Below, piece after piece: positions 12,469-21,816 of a stretch of DNA of 64,000 nt. Position numbers and translations under genes: made by a program. This DNA is from Camellia lanceoleosa (lineage: Eukaryota > Streptophyta > Magnoliopsida > Ericales > Theaceae), in contig CM045770.1 of the NCBI GenBank assembly GCA_025200525.1, forward strand, positions 121,249,429-121,313,428. The letters are read 5' to 3'. How positions within the stretch are numbered: position 1 is the first letter of the stretch; every line of letters begins with the position of its first letter. Below the pieces are notes generated by a model that saw only the letters and a program-made list of their open reading frames with translations, had not been told where the DNA came from and did not search any database.

Positions 12469-12577
12469 TATTTTGTAAGTACCATCATGGATGTCTCATA
12501 TTTTGGGAGATTTAAATAACAATTAGCCATTTGATTAGTCAATTTAGTGACTCTCTGTTTATTACGAATCCATTGAT

Positions 12578-12872
12578 TCTCTGTTTTATTCTGTTCTGTA
12601 CCGTAATTATAATAATTTTACTTATATAAATTCTGCATTATATGAATATTATTTAAAACGATTTATTTATTCGAATCAAACTATTCAATGTATAACTTAA
12701 ATAATTATCGATTGTGACTTTTATTCCCTTATACTCTTTGTTTTATTCTGTTATGTACCATAATTATGATTATTTTACTTATATAACTTATGTATTATAT
12801 GACTATTATTTAAAATGATATTGTTTAATGTATGACTTAAATAATTATCTATGGTGACTTTTATTCCTTTAT
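12578..12872. repeat. Two-copy tandem duplication (about 157-bp unit)
   Basis: Unit 1 starts at 12578 and unit 2 at 12734. Both carry TGTTTTATTCTGTT, TGTACC, ATTTTACTTATATAA, and end with ATAATTATC..TGGTGACTTTTATTCC. Unit 2 has a small internal deletion. Non-coding. Confidence 0.7.
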
Positions 12873-13601
12873 CTTTTTAATATAATATTTCACACTTTAT
12901 CATGTGTTTATAACTGTTAAACACTTTTAAGTGATGAGTCTTAGGGGTGAGTTTTAACCCATTGTCCATAAGTTGGAAATAATAGGGTCAAGACGTGGAG
13001 TAGACACAATATAAATAAATAAAAGTTTCAATGTATACTTTTAATAAAATAAATATTTAAGTACATTTTTATTTTATTCTACAGTGTTATTAATTTGTTA
13101 AATTTTGAATTGACCTTTGATGATCTTAAGTCGCGACATCTAACATATGGGTGCTGGGGGTAAGGTTGTGGTAATTTATTTATAATTTATCCTTTTATAT
13201 TTAGTCTGAATTGAACCAATTTATAATTTTTATTTTATTTTATATTTTTTCGCAGCCCTAGTAATTATTGATATATCTAGGACGGAAATTACATGTACTC
13301 CATATTCGTCATCCTAATGAAAGAAAAATAAAATAAAAATTAAAGATAGAACTCAGAAGCACAATAATGTAAGAATAAGTTTGAGAATTCAAACTTATCA
13401 ACTTAAATTTTTCTAGATAAGTGATTGTATGGTTAAAATTAAATTTATATAATATGATTCATATGTAAAATGAATTTGAACTACAAAATAATAATTCTGA
13501 GTTGATAAATTTGAGTTCATAGTATTACTAATAACGTATCTATTACATCTCCAAACTTTTTATTTATCAGAGTTCTCAGACCATAGGTCCTATATATAGG
13601 C
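12873..13601. other. AT-rich spacer, nothing recognised
   Basis: No open frame of note, no terminal repeats and no RNA gene were seen. Confidence 0.5.
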
Positions 13602-13729
13602 TAGGTTTGGCATAACCTATATAATCCATCTTTTTATCTTTTTTCCATCACATCACATCTCTACTTTTCTGCATATCTTTTCGTAAAAAGACAAAAAGTG
13701 CATTTTTTTAGGACACCCCAAACCAACCC
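13602..13729. mobile_element. Short MITE, GGGTTGGTTTG family
   Basis: It runs from AGGTTTGGCATAAC to CACCCCAAACCAACCC, with inverted termini and the family interior AAAAAGACAAAAAGTGCA. It is a deleted relative of the copies at 10986 and 12208. Confidence 0.5.
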
Positions 13730-13850
13730 ATAGATAGAACCTATAGATTTATAAGTTTATAGATCCATGTGCTTTTTTGTTTGGGTCTATAAGGACAGTC
13801 TCATCTCCTCAAGGACAGCCCACACACTTTTATATTTGTTTGGATTTAGG

Positions 13851-14268
13851 TAGGGGTGTAAATTTGGCCCGACCTAGTCCATCCAAGCTCGGGTTCAAGC
13901 AGGCCTATGTGGGGCCTCACGGGCTCCCCATCAAAATTCGGGTCTAGCCAAGCCGGCTCACGGGCCAAAAAATTAGGCTTAGGCCCAGGGGGTATTCGGC
14001 CTTGGGTGAGTCGGGCCGGTGGGCCTGGGCGGGCTTGAACATTTTTTATTACTTTACTTTATTTTGTTATAAAAAATGACACTGGGCCTCGGGTTATAAG
14101 TGGGCCTTGAGCAGGTCGATAGGCGGGGCTTCAAAATGATAGTCTAGGCCCATGGTCCTGGGCTAGGCTCGAGTTCGGGCCTAACAAGGCCTAATTGGGT
14201 CGGGCCTACTCCAAGCAACAAGCGGACTTCGGGCCTTCTACGGGCCACGGTCCATTTTTACATTCCTA
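13851..14268. mobile_element. hAT-type MITE rich in GGGCC, with 8-bp target-site duplication
   Basis: The termini are TAGGGGTGTAAAT and ATTTTTACATTCCTA (imperfect inverted repeat). The flanks are a perfect 8-bp duplication, GATTTAGG, at 13843-13850 and 14269-14276, the length expected of the hAT superfamily. The 418-bp interior is unusually GC-rich for this region and full of GGGCC/GGCCC motifs. It has no coding capacity and needs a transposase in trans. Confidence 0.85.
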
Positions 14269-14276
14269 GATTTAGG

Positions 14277-14320
14277 CATGTCTATCGATTCAAATTAAAC
14301 TCTCTCCATACTCAAACCCA

Positions 14321-14359
<39 letters not shown>

Positions 14360-14668
14360 TTTACATGTATCTTTCTCTCTCTATCTGTTCAAATTAACTT
14401 CACTTTTGTCTTTCATCCTTGTTTCACACCCATTGTCTCAAATCCATTTCTCTCTCTCTCTCTCTAGAAGCCATAGATATCGATAGTATGCAGCTTCTGC
14501 TGCATTTCCAAATCTTGATATATGACATTTCGACCTCATACCAGAAAATGATTAGGAAGTTGATTTAGATGGTGTTGAAGCTCTTGCAAATGATAACATG
14601 GTTGCCATGGCCATCATTATAAGAAGATATGAAGCTCACCTACAACTCTCTGCCACCAATGCCAAGCT
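14277..14668. other. CT-microsatellite spacer before the gene-fragment cluster
   Basis: (CT)n tracts occur at about 14323-14362 and 14450-14466. From 14540 the base composition becomes gene-like, and a short open stretch reads EVDLDGVEALANDN, but the source was not recognised. It may be a further captured fragment. Confidence 0.35.
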
Positions 14669-14755
14669 TGGAAAGCAATCGAGTGCCCGATCTACCTAGT
14701 AGAGTACGTCGACGACGATGAGATCCACGTACTTCCTCAGTGTGGTGAAGGATTT
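14669..14755 (+). pseudogene. RING-H2 finger gene fragment
   Basis: The frame reads ECPIYLVEYVDDDEIHVLPQ followed by CGEGF, the first half of a plant ATL-type RING-H2 finger (a ubiquitin-ligase module). The second zinc-ligand Cys is Tyr and the central His is Glu, so it could not bind zinc properly. It stops abruptly where an antisense fragment of another gene begins, and the second half of the finger is missing. This is a captured or degraded exon piece, not a gene. The family call rests on a short motif. Confidence 0.5.
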
Positions 14756-14922
14756 CTTGAAAGAGTCCCAATGGAAGAAACAGACACCAAACTGAATGAC
14801 GACGAACTTCTCAGCCAAATATTTCACTTTGAGATAATAAATGTCAAAGCGATCGACGTTGAATGACTCTCTCCATGGAGCGAACTAGGTCGATCAACAT
14901 GAAGTTGGCGTCTTTGATGAGG
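14746..14922 (-). pseudogene. PARN-like (poly(A)-specific ribonuclease, CAF1 family) gene fragment
   Basis: On the minus strand, 14922-14886 reads KDANFMLIDL, corresponding to the first DEDD exonuclease motif region (the acidic pair is degraded to ML.D). After a frame change, 14878-14746 reads PWRESFNVDRFDIYYLKVKY then FVVIQFGVCFFHWDSF. The order and spacing match the N-terminal nuclease domain of plant PARN-like deadenylases. The fragment is about 60 codons of a family normally several hundred residues long. It is antisense to the neighbouring RING and PPR pieces. Frame break and lost catalytic residue: non-functional. Confidence 0.55.
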
Positions 14923-15004
14923 CAACAACATTAAATTCCTTTCAGAGAGAAAGAGACTCTAATCAACAAACATATCTGTCATTTGCAGCAATGGTAGGAA
15001 GCCT

Positions 15005-15133
15005 AGACAAGTTGTGGTTGTACGAGAGTTGTTCGATAAAATGCAAGAGAAGAATGAGATTTCATGGAGTACGATAATTACTGGGTATGCACAAGTTTGG
15101 TCATTTCAATAGGCTCTAGAGCTTTTTAATTTC
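15005..15133 (+). pseudogene. Pentatricopeptide-repeat (PPR) gene fragment
   Basis: The translation reads RELFDKMQEKNEISWSTIIT then GYAQ, a stop, then ALELF. This is roughly one PPR motif plus the start of the next (consensus-like LFDKM.EKN..SW...I.GYAQ.....AL.LF). PPR proteins bind organelle RNA and contain many such repeats; only one survives here, with an in-frame TAG at about 15110. It lies some 80 bp from the PARN-like fragment. Confidence 0.65.
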
Positions 15134-15894
15134 TTCGTTGTTGTTGTTGTTGTTATTGAAAAATAGATTGCAATTGAACACATACAAAAAGTTGAAGATA
15201 AGTTAAAAAAATTTAAATAGATACCCCCTTTCTTTATATATCTATGTATGTATATGAGAATTTTAACAGATGGAAATGAGAAATTAGAACAGATAAGAAA
15301 ATATGCTCGGTGAATTTCAACATATAGGTTGTTTGGTAAATTTCAATAGATAGAAAAAAATAGGCTTGGTGAATTTCAACACATAGGGAAAAAAAGCTTA
15401 GTAAATTTCCACAGATAAGAAAAATAAGTTTGGTAAATTTCAACAGATAAATACAAATTTAAACAAATGAGTTCAAAAAATTGAACAGGTGAAAAAAAGA
15501 TTTGAATACATAGGTTAAAATAAAAAATTCAGCAAATAGATGGTTATGTCTTTTTGACAAACAAATGTCCTTTTGACTAACAAATTTCCAACAAATATCC
15601 TTATGACCCAAATAGTTTCACTACAAGAGTCAGGATCCTCTACTATGGTAGCCTATAATGGTCCTTGTAACGGTGGCCAAAACGATGACATTTTGAATTT
15701 TTTTTTTCTCTTTTCTCCTTTCCCACTCTTTTCCTTTCTCTTTTATTGTTGATAAACCCTAGCCCATCAAAGCAAGAACAAAGAGAGGCAAAATGGAGGA
15801 GTAGGAGGGCGACGGTGGCTCTGCAACAAGGTTCCTTCCCATGCAAACCCACTCACTCTCATTCTTCTTCTGATCGGGAAGATTGCTCAATGAA
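15134..15894. other. AT-rich spacer, nothing coding recognised
   Basis: Several loosely repeated phrases of the type GGTGAATTTCAACA.ATAGG occur at 15300-15450 (a decayed short tandem repeat). A purine-rich stretch at 15700-15850 may be the remains of the 5' part of the QWRF-like fragment that follows. Confidence 0.4.
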
Positions 15895-16125
15895 GTATTG
15901 GCGGCGAGGAAGCTTCTGGTGACTTCTATTCGGAGCTTGTCAGTTTCGTTTCAAGGGGAAGCATTTTTGTTGTCGATTAGCAAAACTAAGGTGGAGAATT
16001 TGAAGTTAAATTTGAGTAATGTGAAGAAGGGTATGCCAAAATGAAAAAGGCCTAGTACTCCTTCTGGAGGTGGAGATTAGGTGGCGAATTCGAAGCAACT
16101 GGTCGAGGAGAGATGGGAAGGAAAC
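15895..16125 (+). pseudogene. QWRF-family (AUGMIN8/SCO3-like) gene fragment
   Basis: The frame reads VLAARKLLVTSIRSLSVSFQ GEAF..., then LSNVKKGMPK, KRPSTPSGGG and a block like NSKQLVEERW. The SLSVSFQGE signature followed by a basic Pro/Ser/Thr linker is typical of the N-terminal half of plant QWRF-motif microtubule-associated proteins. Two in-frame stops (a TGA after GMPK and a TAG after SGGGD) and the absence of the C-terminal QWRF motif show it is a fragment. It sits less than 1 kb from three other unrelated gene pieces. Confidence 0.5.
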
Positions 16126-17152
16126 ATTTTTTCAATTTTTTATTTTATTTTATTTTTTTAAATCAACAGATTGTCGAATAGAGTTCGACAGATGAGTTGA
16201 ATTTTTAGAAACTAGAGGAAATGGGTATCTTCTAGGGCGTTAAAGAAGAAGGGGGACATGCATCTAGAAGAGACTTGCTTTGATTTGGGTCTTTCGGGAC
16301 CTTCATTGTTGTCTCTTCCAAAGGGCAATAATGGAAGTCTTCTAGGGTTGATTTGTTGTTGGGTTGAATCTTGTGAAGGGGTTTTGGGGGTTTTGTGGGT
16401 CTGTTGTTGAAGTTATTCCAAAAATAGCAGCCATCATCATTGCACATTTACACCAATCGTCGAAGAAGGGGCAAAGTGGTGGCGCACCGGTGGGTGTAGG
16501 GAATGAGGGGGGTCTTCTTCTCTATCTGTTCTTTCTTTCTTTTGTTTTTGTTTTTGTTTTTGTCCTCAAAACGACATCATTTTGGGATACCGTAGAGACC
16601 ATGGCAGAGGATCCGAACTTTAATGACTTATAAGAGTGGGAATATGAATTTATCATCAAATTTTCCTTTTATTTTTTTTTTATTCAACTTAGAATTTGCA
16701 TCCTGCTATAAAGAAGTGTATCGAAAAGATTGTAAACAATCAGATCAAATCACGAACAATTCTAAACTAAAAATACTCTAATATTAAGGAACTTTAAGAT
16801 TTTATTAATCAAACATAAATTGAATAGCTCTAAGACTTCCAATCTTATTCATATTAGACTAATACTTGTAAGTATTAGATACAAGAAAACAGAAAAAATA
16901 AATTGAAATTCTTGTAAAACAAGGAAATTAATTCTATACTAAATAAAATATTATTAATTAATTAATAATTTTAAAATAATAAATATGGATCCCTTCAAAT
17001 CTCATCTGCATCACATAATAAAATCAACCCAGAAATCACACATCAAAATGAGGAGACAACGTGTTGTGAATTAAAAAATAGGGAAGTTGTAAAGAATATA
17101 GAAGTGAACACCACACCACACCACATCACCCAGAATTCGCATAGGCAGCAAG

Positions 17153-17200
<48 letters not shown>

Positions 17201-18300
17201 TACAGAAGACATATTCAGATACTCTGCTCCAAAAACTACCCTTTTTCATGTATACATACAACACACATATATTTCAATTATCTGTTTAATAAAGAGAGAA
17301 AGAGTGTAGGGATATGATTATGTAGGGAAAAATTAGATACTTTTGGATTGTCATGTTAGAAAATTATTTTTATTTTATTTTATTTTTTACTCTTTAAAAA
17401 CTTAGATGTACTTATAAAATAAAATATTTATGAAGAACTTTAGAAAAAGTTTGATTATAAAAAAAGGTGCTTTTTTTTTTTTGGTTATATTTTGTCTTTA
17501 GTTATTTTTATTTTTTTTTCAATAGTAAATAGTTTACTTTTTAAGTGCATATAGATTAGTTGTATCTAAAAAAGTTCACCTAGATAAAAAAAAAAAATAA
17601 AAATAAAAATAAAAATAAAAATAAAAATTGTTGAGTTTGAAAATCAAACAAGGTAGTATTGGGGAAATAGACTTTTTAACCACTTGAAATTTCTGGAGTA
17701 TAATGAAACCCATTTGAGATCAATATGCAATTGAAAAATTTCTGGGCATACCATATTGGCTCTAATTTTTTCTCTTCAAATCCCAAGAGTTGAAAGGTTT
17801 GGCATGATTGAAAAATCTAGGGGTTAAAATTTTATTGTCAATTGTGTGAGATATTGCTGGGATGCATTTTCTGTTTTCTTTGTATTGATAAGATATGTTT
17901 TCAGGAAATTATGATTTTGAATTTTTTGGTTACAGATTGTTGTTGCAAAATAATTTCATTAATGAAGTTGTTGGTCTTGCAATAAAATATTACAAAAAAA
18001 AAAAAAAAAACTCAAAATTTTGTTTGTTGCTAATTTAGGCGATGTCACTTCTTGCTTTTGGACACTAATATTATGCGCAAACTAATGGAGCTTTTTATTT
18101 AACAAAATATTTGCTTTTTATGTGGAAAAGACCTTATGATTTTATGTATGAACAATTCCTCAATGTCTTAGTCATTAATAACAAAATATTCTTTGTGTGC
18201 ATCAGTTAAGAAAAAAAAAAACAAAAAATTCTTTGTGTGCATCGGTTAAAAAAAAAAAAGAAGAAAAAACAAGACTTTTAATAGTAATTGTTAAGTCATT
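16126..18300. other. Non-coding spacer with microsatellites
   Basis: It contains a (GA)n run of about 22 units at 17155-17198 and an (AAAAT)n-like run at about 17588-17627. Open frames across the GA tract encode only Arg-Glu or Ser-Leu strings and are artefacts. No gene recognised. Confidence 0.6.
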
Positions 18301-18563
18301 AATTTTTTCAAAAGCCTAAACTGCTAGGAAATGAGTTTAACAATGTATATCAATCTATCTAACACCCTCCCACACGTATAACCTCGTCTTGCATGTGGAG
18401 AACCACCAAATAGAGTGGAAGAAACAAAATGGGGACAAAATACCAAATGTTAACAGAGAGACTTGAATTTAAGACCTCTTTCAACTAGAACTTTGATACT
18501 AATTTTTTCAAAAGTCTAAGCTATTAGAAAATGGAATCGACAATGTTTATCAAACTACCTAAC
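18301..18563. repeat. Direct repeat pair, 63-bp units 200 bp apart
   Basis: 18301-18363 and 18501-18563 both read AATTTTTTCAAAAG.CTAA, then CT..TAG.AAATG and ACAATGT.TATCAA.CTA. They may be the ends of a small degraded element; no TG..CA termini were confirmed. Confidence 0.55.
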
Positions 18564-18910
18564 AGTAATACTATGTTCATATGGAGTTAGGATGTTATCG
18601 CTCTGATATTTGTTATGTTTTGTCTTGTTTTCTTGTAGTTAGATGTTGTCAAGCTTTTTATAGAAAGAAACAAATAAATAAAAGGATATGTCGCAAATTG
18701 AATAAGAAACTTACAAAGACTTTTGAGATGTTGGATTTTTAGCTTTCTAGCTCTTCAGTGTTGAGTTTGGTGGATGGAACACATATGAAACAACCCAAAA
18801 GGGGTTTGGATTGGGTTAGAACTTAGAGAGAGATTTGTGCACATTATTGCAAAAAGTTGGGTTAATTTTTATAGCTATTATCTCTATTTTTTTTTTTTTT
18901 TTCCTCTATA

Positions 18911-19069
18911 GGCTGTGTTTGGATGATGGATTTGGATAGATATTAGGAAGAGAAAGGGAAATGGTAGGTAAAATATGAATAAAATATAATTACATTTCAC
19001 CAATATTTCAAATACATTTTCCCATTTTCCGTTCAAATCTCTATCTAAATCTATGCTCCAAACACAGTC
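18911..19069. mobile_element. Short MITE (GGCTGTGTTTGGA termini)
   Basis: The ends GGCTGTGTTTGGA (18911) and TCCAAACACAGTC (19057-19069) are inverted copies. The interior also folds back, with ATGGATTTGGATAGA on the left and TCTATCTAAATCTAT on the right. 159 bp, non-coding, about 0.35 kb upstream of the F-box gene. Confidence 0.7.
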
Positions 19070-19413
19070 TTAACAGAAAACAGATTTCGCGAGTAGTTTT
19101 AGAAAACTAAGAGGTAATGAAAGGGAATATTGAAATTCGAAGACGAAATGAGTTTTTGATTCGATACAGTTGATTAGGTAATCAATTTATTTAATTGAGT
19201 ATAGAACCGAATGATAGTTAATTTAGCAATGTTGGTGTTTGCATTATTATCTTTGTGCGTTGACTTCCATTGACAACAAAACGATATAATATGAGACAGT
19301 ATTCCTTATACAATTTATTTGAAACTCATAGTTGAATTGATTTTCAAATGATGATTGAACAAAATCAACTTATCATGAACTTAATTCTATTGCATTTCTT
19401 TTATCAGAAATTG

Positions 19414-20520
19414 ATGATGGTTGACTGGTCCCAACTTCCATACGATATTATTCGGCTGATTGCAATAAGATTGAATGCTGTTGAAGATTTTCTTTCATTC
19501 TCTTTTGTGTGTCACTCATGGAGATCATTTTATTTGACCAAAAGCTGGACTCCCGGTCCTCAGATTCCATGGTTAATGCTCTCCGATAATGAAAACAGTG
19601 ACATCAGGAGTTTCTTTAGTTTATATAAGAACAAGGTTTATGAATTAGAACTACCTGAAGCTCGTGGTAGGCGGTGTTGGGGGTCACCTCATGGATGGAT
19701 TGTTATCATAGGAAGTGATCTTGAAATTCGTCTTTTGAACCCTTTTTCTAGGGCTTGTATCAATCTCCCACCACAGTCTACATTTGATGGCCAATTTGAT
19801 TTTCATAGTGCATGGTATCAATTCATAGACAAAGCAATTATAATTAAGAAGTCAAATGAATCGCATACAATCGAAGAAGAATTTCTGGTTATGGTTATTT
19901 ATGGTCCTTATCAAGATTTAGCTTTTTCAAGGCCAGGATACACTTCTTGGGTTAATGTTGAAGTTTCATCCTATTTTAGATTCCTAGATGTTGTGCTCTT
20001 TAATGATCAAATTTTTGCACTTTGTTACGTGGGAGATCTTGTGGTTATTGAGATCGATGCCCCTGGGCCTCCAACAGTGCTATATATTGCTCCACCACCA
20101 CATCAATTGGCATGGGAGAAATTATATTTGGTGGAATCATCAGGGGATCTTTTGATGGTTTACCGCTATGAATATGTCACGCTTTCTGGGTATCCTAGTT
20201 TGACACAGTTTGAAGTTTACAAGTTTGATTTGAGTATGAGAGAGTGGACAAAGCTTGAGGACTTGGGTAATATGGCATTATTTGTTGGTGACAACTATTC
20301 TATGTCTGTTTCTTCATCTAATATTTTTAATTGCGAATGCAACAAAATTTATTTTATTACTGACACAGTGGAACAATGGTGGTCATACAATGAGAGTTTT
20401 ATTGGACGTGATGTTGGCATGTATTGTATGGTAGATGGAACTGTTGAACCCTTTTTCTTTGGTGCGGATTACCCCAGTTATTATTCTTGTCCAATTTGGG
20501 TGATGCCAAGTTTGAGCTAG
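19414..20520 (+). CDS. F-box protein with DUF295 (KIB/SKIP23-like) domain
   Basis: Intact 368-residue frame. The N-terminal F-box (residues 5-45, WSQLPYDIIRLIAIRL then FVCHSWRSF) would dock to SKP1 in an SCF ubiquitin ligase. The rest is the plant DUF295 region: GSPHGWIV (90-97), LLNPFSRACINLPP (107-120), YLVESSGDLLMV, and an LGNMALFVGDN block near the C-terminus. Length matches complete family members. An in-frame ATG exists at 19348, but TTTTATCAG just before 19414 looks like a splice acceptor of a 5'UTR intron, and paralogues start at M.WSQLP; I therefore chose the first ATG after it (19417 is equally possible). A broken paralogue lies at 25179. The substrate is unknown. It is the only convincing intact host gene here. 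Confidence 0.85.
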   Translation: MMVDWSQLPYDIIRLIAIRLNAVEDFLSFSFVCHSWRSFYLTKSWTPGPQIPWLMLSDNENSDIRSFFSLYKNKVYELELPEARGRRCWGSPHGWIVIIGSDLEIRLLNPFSRACINLPPQSTFDGQFDFHSAWYQFIDKAIIIKKSNESHTIEEEFLVMVIYGPYQDLAFSRPGYTSWVNVEVSSYFRFLDVVLFNDQIFALCYVGDLVVIEIDAPGPPTVLYIAPPPHQLAWEKLYLVESSGDLLMVYRYEYVTLSGYPSLTQFEVYKFDLSMREWTKLEDLGNMALFVGDNYSMSVSSSNIFNCECNKIYFITDTVEQWWSYNESFIGRDVGMYCMVDGTVEPFFFGADYPSYYSCPIWVMPSLS

Positions 20521-20692
20521 AGATTATCAATTATTGATATGCCGTTTCTGTTGATGCACTTAGCTTGAGCTATAGAGAAGATGATAGAAAAGAGAAGAAC
20601 TTTAAGCTAGAGGTTATCAGTTATTGATTATGCCCTTTCTATTGATACCCTCTGCTTGAGCTATGGAGGAGAAGATGGAAAAGAAGAGAGTG
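20512..20692 (+). repeat. Tandem duplication of the F-box gene 3' end
   Basis: A segment of about 90 bp containing GAGCTAGAG.TTATCA.TTATTGAT, TTTCT.TTGAT and GCTTGAGCTAT.GAG.AGA occurs twice (20512-20602 and 20603-20692). The first copy includes the TAG stop of the F-box frame, so the duplication extends the 3' untranslated region without altering the protein. Confidence 0.65.
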
Positions 20693-21816
20693 AATTATTT
20701 TGGTGTTTCTTGCCTTATATTTGTCTTATTATTATTATTTTTTTTGTTGTTTTCATTTTCAATCCTATGTTCTCGGCATCCAAAAAGCAGTTGATGATCT
20801 TGATAAGCGATCTTGTTTGCATTTATGACATGAAATTGCAATTCTTTTAGAAAATATTTTTTTGTTGCTGTTTAGGAACTACGTATGATGGAATTGTTTT
20901 GCAGAGAGCCCCTAGAAAACCCACCACGCCAAGATTTATGATAATTATGAATATGAAGAACCAATCAAAATAAATGAATTTCGAAAAAGGGCCAATCAAA
21001 CAATCAAACTCACGAAACAAAGAATTACGTGGTTCAACCAAAGCCTACATCCATGAACAAAACGAATTCCACTAAGAACAAATAAAACAAATGCTCCAAA
21101 GAGCTACAATGATGGCAAAAGAAATACTAGAAATAACCAAACTCACCAAACTCAATATCAAGTTATTTCAATCTCTCATCAAACCCAAGTTGTATTCCAA
21201 CATTAGAATTATGAGAGAACCCACCCATATTTATAGTAGAGAAATCCTACCCAAAATCCAAACCTGAAAAGAATGGGATTCTAGTTCCAAATTAATTTGA
21301 TTTCATAATAATCCAATCCAAAATTAATAAGGAAACATCTAAACGAAGTCAAATATGTATTCTCACAATCCTAGTCCATACAAAAGAGAACAGTTCAAAT
21401 CCAAACTAATTTAGGAGTGGACAATGAGCCAAAATTCAACAATTATTTGTAATTTACATGTTTAACAAGTATTCAAATCTTTAATGGCATGTTATACTTT
21501 AGACTTTAGTTGTTCATTCCTAATATAATGGAATGCATTTGAAAAAAGAATAACCTTTAAATTTTTGATAAACAATTGCAAAAGTATGTGTATACCAATT
21601 TGCAATACCTAATTCACAGTAAAGGTCTAATTTTGATATCATATTGGTTAATAAAAATTAGATCCAGAAGTGCTTGCCACCACACAATGAAATATTGAAA
21701 TGGTTGAATTTCGTTCTTGCATCAATCTTATATGAGAAGTGCTTTATGTAAATTTAGATTGTCTTTTATGGGTTCTGTATGTTGCTAATATTTAGAATGC
21801 ACATCTCCTGTGGCAT
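20693..21816. other. Spacer with possible copia-type LTR remnant
   Basis: No gene seen. The stretch ATTACGTGGTTCAACCAAAG at about 21025-21044, followed by CCTACATCCA, resembles a phrase common in plant Copia-type LTRs, but no complete LTR, primer-binding site or target duplication was found. Confidence 0.3.

Noticed and set aside
17043..17289. Open frames on both strands across the (GA)n tract
   Set aside because: They encode Arg-Glu or Ser-Leu dipeptide strings created by the microsatellite.
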